This document shows positions 32,210 through 44,004 of a stretch of DNA of 64,000 bases, piece by piece. Below the pieces are notes generated by a model. That model searched no databases. It had not been told where the DNA came from and saw only the letters and a program-made list of their open reading frames with translations. This DNA comes from Rhodocollybia butyracea. Lineage: Eukaryota > Basidiomycota > Agaricomycetes > Agaricales > Omphalotaceae. The translations under genes were made by a program, and so were the position numbers. Position 1 is the stretch's first letter, and the number at the start of each line of letters is the position of its first letter. The DNA lies in contig JADNRY010000069.1 of NCBI GenBank assembly GCA_015501585.1, forward strand, positions 1 to 64,000, given 5' to 3'.

Positions 32210-34787
32210 ATGCCTTCTTCAGAATCGGAATGCACTACTTCAAGCTCCAACGACGAATCGAATCTTCAGGAAACACCTAATCATGACGCTGCAACATCTC
32301 ATCTTCGTCCATCTCAACTCCAGCCTCAAGCTTCATCGGACTCAGTGGCACACGAACGAAATATCTTTTTACGGCGGTTTCGACGTCGACAGGAAAATAA
32401 ACAATCGGAGCAGACATCAATAGTGCGAGCGGGGACGCTTTCGAGTTTACTGACGCCACAGAAAAAGATGGGACCAGCACCATCAATGTTCCAGAGCTTT
32501 AGGTCTATTGTGTGCAGTTCATGTGAGTTTCCTATCTGGTTGATATTTCTTATTACTGAGTCTACTATAGGGATCAACCTCCTCTTGCTCTGCATCCCAG
32601 TCTCCGTATGTTGAAGTCGTTGTTTGTTACAATCTATGTTAATGCTTAAATCAGTGGGCCTTAAACTTTGCTACGCCAGATAATGATACTCTGATTTTCG
32701 TTTGTGAGTCTTTTTCTGCATATGCTGATGTTCCTGGCTCATTCACCCTAGTCTCGTTCCTTGCAATAATACCCCTAGCCAAAGTATGGATTCGTGCAAA
32801 GGTTATTAAATTTCCCTGACTCTTGTATAAGCTGCTTGCATTTGCGACGGACGAATTATCTATGCGGGTTGGCCAAACATTAGCTGGACTACTGAATGCC
32901 ACTCTTGTACGCCTAAATTTGGTTCGCAAGGTGTACCAAATTAAAATTGTTCCCAGGGAAACGCTGTCGAACTCATTGTTGCTGTAGGTTGAGATTTCTA
33001 CCAAGTTTCAAGCAGCTGACGATGCCCTTCCAGATAATCGCACTGACACAGTGCAAACTACATATCGTCCAGTCCTCCTGTACGGTGCTCCGTAGCTCTC
33101 CTCTCGACAGTTTTCTCATATTCTTTTGTTCCAGTAATCGGCTCGATGCTCAGTAATCTGCGTATGTGTCTTGGTGGCATATCTTACCGTACACTTAAGT
33201 TCTCTAGTTCTCGTCCTCGGAATGTGTTTCTTTGCCGGCGGAGTAAGGTTTTCGGAACAAGGATTTGGACTAGGTTTGCCACAGCATCACGTCGTTGTTC
33301 ACCCCCTGCTGATGCTTGGTCTCAGTTGCCAGTCAACTCAACTCATCTCTGCTCACCATTGCAGTCATCGCTATTCTTCTTCCTGCCGCATTCTACTATA
33401 ACGTGACCAAACAAACTGATTCAGACGAGGGCCAGGATCTACTCAAAGTTTCACATGGAGTGGCTCTGATATTACTTTTCAGTGCGCCATTTCCCTCCTT
33501 TATCTCCCTGAACTCAGTTTTCGTTCCTCTAGTTTATGGTGGCTATCTTTTCTTTCAACTCTACTCCCACTCTACCTTATACAACGATGAAACCGATATC
33601 ATCAAGTCCATCAAATATGCCCCCAGACCTAAGAAGGCAAAATCCATCCAGAGCTCAGATGAAGAATCACATAGCCGGAATCATCAACCCCCTTCTTCGG
33701 AAAACCTAGAGATGCATGACATCGTAGAGTATGATCCCGCAGATGCCCTCGCAACACCGGCCCCAAGCTCGTCGAAGCCGCTCTTGGGGCAATTCTCGAA
33801 AGTATGGGACAATGCTAGTTCAGCAGCATCGCTTGTAACGTCCTCGGCGGCAAACGTACGCAAATCGGTTTTTTCCGGGGATAAGAGCAGGGATCTGGAG
33901 AGTGGACAAGCAAGTGTTGAGGAATCTGGCGACGAGGAAGAAGTTCCGCAGATGAACCTTACTACAACCATCGTGCTACTGGTTGTTGTAACAGTGGTGA
34001 GTGTATACGCCACCCATGCTGTCCTTTCATTGATTTTTCTGTACAGTTTGTTGCCGTAACGGCTGAATGGCTAGTCGACTCGATCGACGGACTGACCGAT
34101 AGTGGTGCGATTTCCCAAGAATTTGTGGGGATCATCCTTCTCCCCATCGTCGGAAACGCCGCAGAACACGTTACAGCAGTTACTGTATCGGTAAAGGATA
34201 AACTGACGTTGAGTTTGGGTGTTGCTGTGGGGTCGACGCTGGTTAGTTATAAGTCGCTATCTGTCAGTTCTCTTTACTCATACGCTTGTAGCAAATCGCC
34301 TTGTTTGTTATTCCGTGAGCGTTCCCAAGTTTCTGTCGCTTGTTGTCACCTTTCTCATCCATTTGCGCACCAAAGGTTCATTGTAATACTCGGATGGATA
34401 ATGGGCAAACCGCTAACGCTGCTCTTCGATCCGTACGAATCGATATCACTATTCCTGGCCGGTAAGCTCTCTTTCCAGAAAAATTCCTCCTGGCGATTTT
34501 CATGTCTCATGCGATCCTTCCACCAGTGCTAACGGTCAACTACTCTGTGCAAGATGGCAAGTCGAATTGGCTGGAGGGCATGATTTTGATGTGTATGTTG
34601 CCTTCGACTACTTCTGAGTAACTCAACTTACCTCTGGATACTTCCACAGGTTTATATTTAATTCTCGCCGTGACCTTCTGGTATTACCCTGGTAAGCTAT
34701 GTTTCTACTTCTCAATATTGCTTGGTGATACTCATTGGCTGAAATTCAGGTTCCGACCCGTCAGGGTTATTGAACCAATGCACATAA
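32210..34787 (+). CDS. vcx1: Vacuolar Ca2+/H+ exchanger (CAX family)
   Basis: Proton-driven calcium antiporter that loads Ca2+ into the vacuole. Seventeen exons join in phase to 579 residues. A Ser/Asn-rich cytosolic N-terminus (about 100 residues) precedes the membrane core. The two CAX repeats carry GNAVE (169-173) and GNAAEH (466-471), the acidic motifs that bind Ca2+. Between them lies an acidic, Ser-rich loop (SSDEESHSRN, SGDEEEVPQM). SEQGFG and FIYGGYLFFQLYSH are typical of fungal VCX1-like proteins. The start at 32,210 follows a likely UTR intron; an earlier ATG at about 32,159 would meet a stop after splicing. The C-terminus is WYYPGSDPSGLLNQCT. Transport depends on the vacuolar proton gradient, and V-ATPase subunit c'' is encoded 5 kb away. 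Confidence 0.93.
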
Positions 34788-35059
34788 GTATGGATCAGTT
34801 TTCTATGCATCACAATAATCGTTCTATGCACCACTTGAGCTATTTTCATAAGACTATGAACTTTCATTATCGCTTTGCACTGTGCAGATTTTCACCACCT
34901 GCATCTGTACCATCACTCATCATCTTATTTACTGTTTATATCATTATTTCTTCCTTTGTGTATACCCGGATAGTTGATAAGTACATATTCTCATTTACTT
35001 AGAAATTTTATAGTAGATAATATAATTTGAAGGACCCCTCTTAAAACCTCCTCTACTCG

Positions 35060-35850
35060 TGTGGATTCTGGCTAGCAATCTCTCGATCTCGCCCTCCTCG
35101 CCAAGCACGAGTCACGATTACGTCGACTTCCGTGGTTCGATCCTACTATGCTTGTCCCGCCTGCGGATAAACTCAGCCTCCTGGCATTCCCGCCCTTCTC
35201 CACCAGGGTTAGGCTCCACGCTGAGGGTACTATGGCCATCTACCTCGCTGAGGGAAGCGAGGGTCCCAATAACCGCCTCTTAGACGTGAGTTGCCGACAT
35301 GTCCATCTCAGGAGCCCAACGCCCCCCTGGTCTACCTTCCAAGCTCCTCGGCAAGCATAAATCCAAGGAACCTGGAGTCAACTCCGTCAAGCTCAAGAAG
35401 AAGCGGGAGGCTGGAGACAATGCTGCCGATGCTAAGACGGCCAGGTTGATAGCCAAAGCGGACCGGGCGATGAAGGCACTGCAGACATTCCTTAAGCGGA
35501 ATTGGACGTCCAATAAATGTGTTCTCGGCCCTATCGGCACCACCATTGACCATTGGCCCCGCCAACGATGTTTTCTCTACAGTCCGCGAGTATGACTCTG
35601 ACGGCTGACAGACATCGATGGAGTGAACAATCTTCAGCTGCGGGGACGAGTCGGGGGCGTTCTTAGAGCTTGGAGACTCCGGAGACTCTGGTTCCATTAT
35701 CGTCGATATCAAGGGCCATCATATTGGCGGCATACTCGCTAGTGACTCGGGCAAGATGGCGACGTTGCGCATTTGTCATCACCTACGCCACCCTTCTGGT
35801 GGCTCCTCCAGCGCATGAAGGCCACTAACAACCTCCGCAACGAGCAACAT
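35060..35850 (+). pseudogene. Trypsin-like serine protease relic (agaricomycete GDSGS family)
   Basis: This GC-richer block differs from its AT-rich surroundings and contains broken frames. Recognisable parts are LVPPADKLSLLAFPPFSTRV at about 35,148-35,210, LLGKHKSKEPGVNSVKLKKK, and near 35,670-35,740 GDSGDSGSIIVDIKGHHIGG, where GDSGS is the nucleophile motif of chymotrypsin-fold proteases. One frame further on, SSPTPPFWWLLQRMKATNN matches the usual end of this family in mushrooms. At least two frameshifts separate these pieces. It looks like a copy of a multicopy lineage-specific gene that landed between two core genes and decayed. Confidence 0.5.
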
Positions 35851-36265
35851 CGACGTCTGAGATTCGTCTTTTGGTTTCTGTCCTAAAACATTCCTGCGAA
35901 GGCTCCAGTAGTCAAAATCGTAAGTCACAGCAATAAGATAGTCCAATCGTCGTTGATGAGCTTCTGCATGCAGCTTTCCATCCCAGCATGAGCAAACCGT
36001 ACCATCATACTGTATTAAACTTGATAAAAGCTATGGTAAGGAAGAAATGTATAACAAAACAACAAAATAATAACGTCCGTCCTACCATAACCACAACCAA
36101 ATCCAAGGAACGTACTTGGATAGATACTTACAACATTGTTTACTTGTTTCTTCACCTCTTTTAATAAATCCATTATTCTAAGCATGACCGCGTGTGTAAT
36201 CTGGGAATACACGTATAATGAGTTGCTCTATCTCCCACGAGAGCTATTTACCTCTACTTGAATGA
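35851..36265. other. Intergenic, no gene recognised
   Basis: About 400 bases downstream of the CUE gene stop and of the protease relic. Nothing recognised. Confidence 0.35.
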
Positions 36266-37715
36266 TTACACAGGTTCTGTCTTGGTTGCGCCGACCGTTC
36301 CCGCAGTCTCCTGTTCCCGTTCTTCGGCACGCGCGTCGTCGAACGGATCTTCCGCGGTATGCTCTGGTTCTGGTTCATCATCTGCGTACATATCATCTCC
36401 GTTACTATCGTGTCTCCCCGCCACCGGAGTAGGTGAAGCAGTAGGACTTGCTGCGCGGAAGAGGGAGACAGGGCGTTTTGGAAGGAGACCAAGTTTACCT
36501 AGGAAAGGGTGAGGATCAGATTAAAAATTTAGAGGATGAACGACAGGGGTAGATGATGGCTTACCTGCGTCGATTCCGGAACTCGCAGGAGGTGTTCGGG
36601 GGGTTGTTGATTCAATGTCTACGAAGGTGATCAGAGTTGTTGGAAAAGGATCTACCAGTTGACCACTTACGAGGACTGGGTGTAACATCATATCCACCAG
36701 CTGAAGAGGGCGGTGATTCTGATGTGGAGTTGGGATCATAGTACGCAGGTTGTTGATTCAGCTGAAGCTGTTGCTGCTGCTGTTGTTCGTACTGTCGAGC
36801 CTGTGCAGTTTGTTGCACCTGTTGCATCCGTTGATGACGATGTTGCTGTGTTGTTGGGTATGCAGCTTCAGTAGGGTAAGATGAGCTCGAGGTTTCCGGT
36901 CTGTGGAATGCTGAGATCCGGGAGAGAGGCAAATAGGATAGAACGTACCTGGGCTGATCCAACTCTGCAATCTTAGCCTTGACCTTGGAGAAGATATTTC
37001 CAAAGGTCCTCTTTCCACCTGATGGAGGAGTGAGTTGGTATGCGTAAGAGGCCAGCACAGGATCGTCGCTCACTTTCCGCAATCTTGTTGAACTGATCGC
37101 TGATCTCAGTCATCGTATCCCTCTCGGGTTCCTGCGAGGCTGAAGCACGGCGGCCGCTGAACGTCGGTCTCGGAGGGCGTTGTTGTTGCTGTTGTTGTTG
37201 AGCCTGCCAGTCAGCTTGCTGTTGGTCCTCCATGTATAGTTGTCGAGCGAATTGCGCGTCAAGTTCTTCTTGGGACTAGAACGCGGTTTAGCAAATTTAC
37301 AAATAGGATGAAGGGTGAACTTGCCATTACAGGCTGCTCGTTCGGTCTGTGGTCACTTCGGTATTCAGGATCGGACATTCCAAGCAATACATCGATAGCG
37401 CGGTCGGAGTTTCCACCAACCGAGTCGAGTACGGATTGTCTGTTCAAAAAGTTAACAAGAGAAGTTTGGGAGGGAGGTTTCTACGCACAATACTGTTTCA
37501 TCGAAATCTGGAAACATTCCTTGTAAGACTGATAGATTCGGGTCTCTAACTCGTTCTCGTTCTGCAGCTGGTGCATCTAGTCCTAATGACTCTGCGTTTC
37601 CTTGTAGCTCCGCTCCGGCGGGAGAGTCAAGCGCAGTCGTATCCGTTGTTAGGCCAGTTTCATGTCCGGTCAGAGGAGGAGAGGCAGCGGCAGCAGGTGC
37701 TGTGACTTCGGTCAT
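36266..37715 (-). CDS. CUE-domain ubiquitin-binding protein (Cue5-like)
   Basis: CUE domains bind ubiquitin; fungal Cue5-type proteins act as adaptors in ubiquitin-linked autophagy. Seven exons (37,489-37,715; 37,331-37,439; 37,074-37,275; 36,949-37,018; 36,671-36,900; 36,565-36,618; 36,266-36,498) give 374 residues. The CUE domain spans about 60-110: LQGMFPDFDETV, then across a splice SVLDSVGGNSDRAIDVLLGM, with the MFP and LL motifs that contact ubiquitin. It is followed by LDAQFARQLYMEDQQ, a conserved block FGNIFSKVKAKIAELDQPR, and two glutamine-rich tracts (Q-runs near 37,170-37,215 and 36,770-36,800). The C-terminus is acidic with DDMYADDEPEPEH. The ATG at 37,715 is chosen; an upstream in-frame GTG is not used. 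Yeast Cue5 is the nearest named relative; Don1-type proteins are an alternative. Confidence 0.85.
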
Positions 37716-37901
37716 GGTTTGCGAATTGGGAGAGTTGAACGTGGCTAGCACAAATTATTCGTGGTTATAAGGTCGCTGATGTGAATCTGTGATTCTGATT
37801 GTGATCTTGATACTACACAGGGAAGGAGGTATGCGTGGGGCGAAAGAAAGAAAGAGTAAATAAATTAGCGCAGCTTTGGGCGCTTTTTTCTTTTCTAGGT
37901 A

Positions 37902-38901
37902 ATGTACCATCTGCTCAAAGGCTTGCATGAACATTTGACAAGGTAGTACTTTGTCAAATATTTACAACATTTCACTTATTCTGTAGGAAAGAGGAGTTTT
38001 CAATAATTATCATCGGTTTGGACGGCGCTGGAAAGACGGTACGTTTCTCAGTTCTTTGGCGACATATCTAATCCTCGGTCCAGACTCTACTGGAAAAGAT
38101 AAAGACACTATACACTGACACGCCTGGTCTTTCTCCAGACAAGATAGGACCCACTGTTGGACAGAACAGTTAGTACACTCGTTTTGAAACTCGGTAAAGC
38201 CGTGTTCATCTATTCCAGCCGGGAAAATTACCCTTCCTTCAACAATTCTCCAATTCTGGGACTTGGGCGGTCAACGCGGCATCCGTAATATCTGGCACAA
38301 ATACTATGACGACTGCCATGCCGTAGTCTATGTTATCGACGCCGATGACCGGGAGAGGCTAAGTGAGGGCTGGGAAGTATTCGGTACGCTCTATTCAAGC
38401 TCATCAGCTTCATCTACCACGATACGCTAGACTCCGTCCTATCCTCTCCCCAAATTCTCAATGTCCCCCTCCTCCTCCTCGCAAACAAGCAAGATACACC
38501 ACAGAGTCTTTCCGTCGAGGAAATCAGGTATGTCTCGTTCATTACTCGTGCATTGCAGAGCCTATACGCGAAAGAAATCAGGAACGATTATGAGGATTGG
38601 CATCAGCGCAAGATAGAGAGTGCTCGACGAAGCACAACTAGGTATAATGAAGGAGATGATAGGAAAGAGAGGATTGCCAGCTTAGATGTTATGGGCATCT
38701 CGGCTATCGAAGGGTGGGCCCTCTTGCTTTGGCTCTCAATGGTTGCTTACTATAACTTAGAACTGGAGTCCGAGCAGCCGTTGATTGGCTTTTTATACGT
38801 GTACAAAATAGTCGGAGGTACATCTCTTTCTCATCATCACCGTTTTGTTGTACTAATCTGTTCCTAGGGAGGCTCGGAATAACGCAGGTGGACCCACATG
38901 A
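37902..38901 (+). CDS. ARFRP1/Arl3-type small GTPase
   Basis: ARF-like GTPase of the trans-Golgi, recruiting Arl1 and golgins (yeast Arl3, animal ARFRP1). Eight exons join in phase to 220 residues. The N-terminus is MYHLLKGLHEHL, lacking the Gly2 myristoylation site, as expected for this subfamily, which instead uses an acetylated Met. Nucleotide motifs: GLDGAGKT (24-31), WDLGGQR (73-79) and NKQD (133-136). Switch-region residues IRNIWHKYYDDCHAVVYVID are typical of ARFRP1. The C-terminal helix VRAAVDWLFIRVQNSRR is recovered only with two late introns (38,714-38,760 and 38,818-38,867), giving the end REARNNAGGPT. The gene is head-to-head with the CUE gene (186 bp between start codons) and convergent with V-ATPase c''. 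Confidence 0.92.
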
Positions 38902-39251
38902 ACAAACTGATCTTGCAAACATACTCCCCAATTACATCGTCTGTGACATTCAAGAGGACCGCTACAGGCTCGGGTATTGTGTTTGACAACGCGCTCCAAG
39001 TAAGAGAACGAGGGCGCGTCGACAGCTATTAAGGATACATTTGTGAATTTGGCTCCAGGAGAGTATGCGTATTTCGATTTGGTATCATAAGTAAAGACAA
39101 AAGCCATAGTCTTGACACGGTCCGTGTAACCATTCATATACAACGCGTCGGGGAGGAAGTATGACAGCAACCATCGATACTGATTTCTAGGCACAAACGG
39201 TTGTCTCTCGAAGGCAGATTCTCTAAAGCCTCTTGACACTGCGAGTTATGG

Positions 39252-40203
39252 TTAGAACGGCGAAACGAGAGGGGAAGCAATTGTTTCTGCCGCTGCTTTG
39301 AATTCATCCGCAGAACTCGTCATGAGGAGACCAACTACAGAAGGGAAAACAAGTAAACACGATGCGAGGAGAGATTTAAAAAGAAGACAACGCACCAATA
39401 AGCCCGAACAACCCTAATATACTTCCAAATACCTCCACAACAAGAATCTTGACGAAAAGGTTGGGATCTGCGGCGTCCGCAAGGGCAGCAGTCGAACCAG
39501 TGATACCAACACATATACCACAGAGTAGATTACACATGCCAACGGTGAAACCACCCCAGAACAAGGCGAATCCTAGGCAAACGTTAGTTGGAAACATGAA
39601 CAGAAGTGCGAGACCCACCTGTAAAGTAATTTTGCCTTGTGTATAGCACATCATCTGCGACGCTGGATAGCTTTGCAGAGTATACGATTCCGATGATCTA
39701 AGGGATGCTTTAGAACAAAAACATTAAGGTTGAGAGCTGAAGGGCCTACAACACCGTAAATAGCCACGACTTCACAGAAAATGATGCTATGAAGGAAGAA
39801 TTAACGGGGATGTAAGGAAATAGTCGATTTCGAATGAACCTAATAAGATTTTTCGTCGAAATACGCGGAGCTCTAACGCCTCCTCCAAGAATCGATGCAC
39901 CAGTGATGAATATACCCCTACGAACTGTTAACTTTTTTGCATTTGACCGAGGTTTTTGCTCACCATCCAGCACCTAGCACACTTAGACCAATGCAAAGAC
40001 CGATACCCGTCGCAGCCCACGCGTAAGGACTCGATTCTTCGAGGAATTTACCAACGTTGAATGCTTCACCGGAACCTGTACAGGAATCGTTACATCTTGA
40101 CCTTTTATTGAAAGTCTGTAGACGTACCGGTAAATAAGAGATATAAAGCAATTACAATGACGACAAAGCCTGTGAGGCCAGCGTTGTAGTAGTAATAGCC
40201 CAT
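39252..40203 (-). CDS. vma16: V-type proton ATPase proteolipid subunit c''
   Basis: Membrane-rotor subunit of the vacuolar H+-ATPase. Seven exons join in phase to 213 residues, the normal length. The protein has five hydrophobic segments. The essential membrane glutamate is in [12 protein letters not shown] (Glu94). Other hallmarks are [35 protein letters not shown] and [20 protein letters not shown], all characteristic of c'' rather than c or c'. The ATG at 40,203 gives [13 protein letters not shown]. Exon high ends: 40,203; 40,075; 39,917; 39,786; 39,697; 39,572; 39,334. The gene ends 350 bp from the convergent ARFRP1-like gene. It provides the rotor that energises exchangers such as the CAX protein encoded at 32,210. 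Confidence 0.95.
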
Positions 40204-40634
40204 GAGAGTTGTTCGCAAAACGTATTGGACTACTGAACGTCTGACATAATCAAGACTTCGGACCGCCGTCAAGTGCTTAACTCAACGCTCAAGCGCTCAA
40301 CGTTCAACGTTCAAACGTTCAACCTGAACGTACAATCTATGTCCCGCCTCTTGTCGTCTATACAGACTCGTGGTAAGACTTGATAAAACACATCTGTTTT
40401 TTCCCTTTCTTTCTCGTGTCAAGTTCCCGAATTTCTGCAAAGCTGATTTGTGAATACTTACTCTCGATGAATGCCTGAGGAACGCAGCGTCCAGTGTCAG
40501 CTGGTACAAGAATCAAGCCAGAGTGTCAGCTGGTGTAACGAGAATCTCATGCGAAAACTTCATCAGACAGGACTTTTTAACATATAAACATGCAACCAGT
40601 CTTGAAAGCATGAACTCCTGTCTGACTGCGTGTG

Positions 40635-42153
40635 ATGCTCTCTACAGATTCCGCGGCTGTTACTGGCGTCGACGACTCAGGACAAGGCTTCATCCCTTTA
40701 TCTGACGACGAGCTCCTCGCGCATGCTGAGCGCGTCAACGGCAAGGTTGTTGTTATCACAGGTAAGTAAGGATGTCCCAGATTCAAATCAAACTGATCTA
40801 GGCTTGTGTAGGAGCTGCAAATGGAATCGGTCGACAGACCGCGGCGCGTTTCGCCTCTGCTGGGTAAGTGATACATTGCGGCAGGAACATGAAACCCATC
40901 CCGCCTTCCAAGGGCCAAAATCGTGATAGGTGATGTGGACGTTCCTGGTGCTGAAAGAGCCGTGACAGAGATTCGGGCTTCTGGAGGGTCAATGTTTCAC
41001 AACTTTGACTATGTATCGATTCATTCTGACTGTCCTGTGTGCTCTCAGGGAGGCCGCTTGCATTAGATGCGACGTGACAATATGGGAAGACCAACTTGGA
41101 TTGTTTGATCTAGCTATTCGGACGTTTGGCTCTGTAGATATCGTAGTGCGTGCTTGGAAATGCTCATGTTTCTATTGGTTCCTCATTGCTATCTTTCATG
41201 TTACTAGGTGGCTAATGCCGGCGTCGGAGAACTCTACAATTTCACAGAAGTGAAATTCAACCCAAACGGAAAGCCAAAACGTCCATCTATGCTCCCAATC
41301 GAGATTAATTTTGTAGGAGTTATATACAGTTGGGTGTTTTGTTTGTTCATCTGGTATGTTGTTGAGATTTTACTGTCACTTCTAGCAATTCAGCTTGCAC
41401 AACATTATCTACTTGTTGGCGCTTCTACGAATGATCCTTTCAAATCGATTATTGTACTTGGTTCAATGGGTCAGTCCATCGGATTTCTATGACAAGTTGC
41501 TCATTCTGCATAGCTTCGTGGATTGGAAACAACCTCATACCGGTGTATGTAACGACCAAACATGGGGTTCTTGGTCTGGTGCGTTCACTAGACCCAATGT
41601 TGTCTGCACAGGGGATAAAAATAGCGATTATTTGTCCCTTTTTCGCTGGTGAAACTTATTACTCATCCTGTCACTATGTACACTCGTCTAATTATCTACT
41701 TATCATCTTGCAGAGACTGCCATCATTCGAAATATTCTTCCATCTTTGTACCGGCTCACCGCTGCTGGTATTCGATTCACTGCTGTCTCCAGAATCACTG
41801 CTGCTATCCTTTACGCTGCGTCTATTTCGAACGAACGATCGGGAAGCGCTTATCTTCTCCTGGACGATGGACCGGTTTTCCAAGTCTCGAGGGAAGAGTT
41901 TAAAGTAGGCGTTTATCAAAAAGTGGATGAGCGGGCGAATTCGTATTTTCGGTGAGTGTTTGGGCATATTGTCCAGATGCGTATAGATAGATGCTTATCG
42001 ATTCTTTGCTATGTGAGACCCTTAACAGGTCTAGCGTACATTTCAAAAGTCACTGAAGATGTTGTAGGAGTGGTTGGGGTTACTTCTATATCTGCTATAT
42101 CTGCTGTCGCAGTGGCTATGGCTTATACCGCATGGTTCCGTAGGAACAGGTAA
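40635..42153 (+). CDS. Short-chain dehydrogenase/reductase, copy 1
   Basis: NAD(P)-dependent oxidoreductase with a Rossmann fold. Nine exons join in phase to 354 residues. The cofactor motif is TGAANGIG (42-49), GDVDV follows strand 2, NAGVGE is the NAG motif, and the catalytic residues are Ser184 (LGSMAS), Tyr197 and Lys201 (YVTTK), with the normal 13-residue Ser-Tyr spacing. After the domain come RITAAILYAAS and DDGPVFQVSREEF, then a C-terminal hydrophobic segment (SAISAVAVAMAYTAWF) ending RRNR, suggesting tail anchoring. The last intron ends at TATGTGAG; the more obvious CAG acceptor downstream would break frame. The closest relative in the window is copy 2, 377 bp away and convergent. Substrate is unknown; the architecture resembles lipid or 15-PGDH-like SDRs. 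Confidence 0.9.
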
Positions 42154-42530
42154 TGGCGGTTCCCTCGTGGGATTCAGCTGTAGGGCGGAGCCGTGTATAA
42201 TACTACTACTATTGGCAGTAGTTTACACTATATTCGGTGAGAGAGTAAATGAATAGATTATCGTCCACAGCTCCTGAAAGCTGTTTCATGTTTAACGAAG
42301 CAAACTTTAAAGCCATCTGTCATTAACAGATGCGATCCACGCGCTATGAGGTCCAGAAAACTGAGTGTCACAGCCAAATAAATACGGAGTGCTGATGAAT
42401 ACTGGTATATCGGTTCATTATAGACTAAGATACTGGACGAGTGAACGCATCGACCAGATATATCTTGTATGTACCTTCGAACAGTAAAACATATCTAGTG
42501 TAGACGATTGTACCTGTGAAAGCTGTCCCT

Positions 42531-44004
42531 CTATACCTTGATGAGCTTCTTCAAGTTGTTCCGGTATGCCCAAAGTGTCATCGCTATTACTGCTGTGAAA
42601 AGGGGTTTCGCCATGATTTTCGTTATGTCTTTTGAGAATCTCGCGATGTAGGCAATACCATTGACGCCCCTACAGCCATGATAAATCAAAATCTGGGCAC
42701 AAGAACTCTCGAAAATAACACACTTTAGTAGTGAATTCGCCCGTTCATCCAAAAGTTTGTAGACCCCTGCTTGAAAACGTTCTTTGGGGACCTGGAACAC
42801 GGGTCCATCGTCAGGCAGTAAGTACCCAGTTCCAGTAGTAGCTGGATCGGGGTGAGAAGCAGCATAGATTATTGCTCCGGCGATACGGGGCACAGGAGTG
42901 AGAGGACAGCCGGCTAAGAAACCCTTCACTAGGATAGGAATTATGGCTGTATCTGTAAACATTCAGTATGAATATGACGTTTGAGGCTCTGAGTTGGATA
43001 TAAGTGGCACCTGCAAAAAAGGGAGTGATACAAGCAATACGGATACCCTTTAAAGCCAAGACTGGTTCAAGGGATCGCATGAGTCCCAGAATGGCGTGCT
43101 TTCCGGAACTGTATATTGGAGCAGGTGGGAAAGCCGACCATGATGCTTTTCGGAGCAAGCGTCGTAAGTTTAACGGACAAATTAGTCCAAGTATGTACCT
43201 ACACATGGATCCCATAAGAACAATGGATTTCAGAGGATGAGGATCGGGTTCCTTGTTGATGAGGAGATAGTGCTGTGCAAGGTGAACCGCTGCAAGACGG
43301 GATGTTTAAACTTCACCACAAATTCAAGCGATCAACCTACTATACAGAGCGCCGATGAGATTGACCTGGATGGTAGGAAAATTTGGTTTCTGGGGTTTCC
43401 CGGCTTTATCAAAGATGACTTTGAAAAACGATTCAGGTTCTCCAATCCCGGCATTGGGAACCTGAGATGGCTGGTTATATCATTCGCCTAAAGTACGGAT
43501 AATAGAGAAACGCACCACTATGTCCACAGACCCATAGGTTTCAATCGCTAAATCAAACAGCGAAACTTGGTCATTGAAACTGGTGACGTTGCATTTCAGA
43601 GCCACAGCTTCACTAAGAATAGTGAACTATATAATTGTGAAAAAGTACTGGGAGTAGATTGGCTTTTACCCTCTAGAAGCTTTGATGACAGACACTGTTG
43701 ATTCAGCGCCAGAAAGGTCAAGGTCTCCGATAACAATTTTAGCTCTAAATTGCTGACGTTTAGGACTGGCAGCGTTTCCAGAACGATAACATACCCGAAT
43801 GAAGCAAATCGTATTGCTGACTCTCTCCCAATACCACTAGCCGCACCTAAGACGTAAATAATTAATTGGCACGAATGATTCTAGAGAACCGTATAGCGTG
43901 CCAGTGATCACTACGACTTTGTCCTTGACGCGTTCCGCATGTTTGAACAGCTGGTCATCAGGAATTGGGACGAATCCAGTTAAGTCTGCTTCGCTTGTGG
44001 ACAT
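42531..44004 (-). CDS. Short-chain dehydrogenase/reductase, copy 2
   Basis: Paralog of the gene at 40,635-42,153, with the same nine-exon structure and intron positions, 345 residues. The first intron (43,847-43,901) needs a GC donor (ACTG|GCACGC); this gives the canonical ITGAASGIG, whereas the nearest GT donor would insert five residues into the cofactor loop. Catalytic residues are Ser177 (MGSMSS), Tyr190 and Lys194 (YSSGK). DDGPVFQVPKERF and a C-terminal hydrophobic segment (KPLFTAVIAMTLWAYRNN) match copy 1. The two genes face each other tail to tail with 377 bp between stops, which fits an inverted duplication. All phases close, so it appears functional provided the GC intron is spliced. 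Confidence 0.88.

Noticed and set aside
35131..35142. GGTTCGATCC, an exact B-box match
   Set aside because: No cloverleaf can be drawn around it, and it lies inside the protease relic.
38853..39239. 128-codon open frame downstream of VMA16 on the minus strand
   Set aside because: It has no ATG start (begins with GTG), no recognisable domain, and overlaps the 3' end of the ARFRP1-like gene; it is probably UTR.
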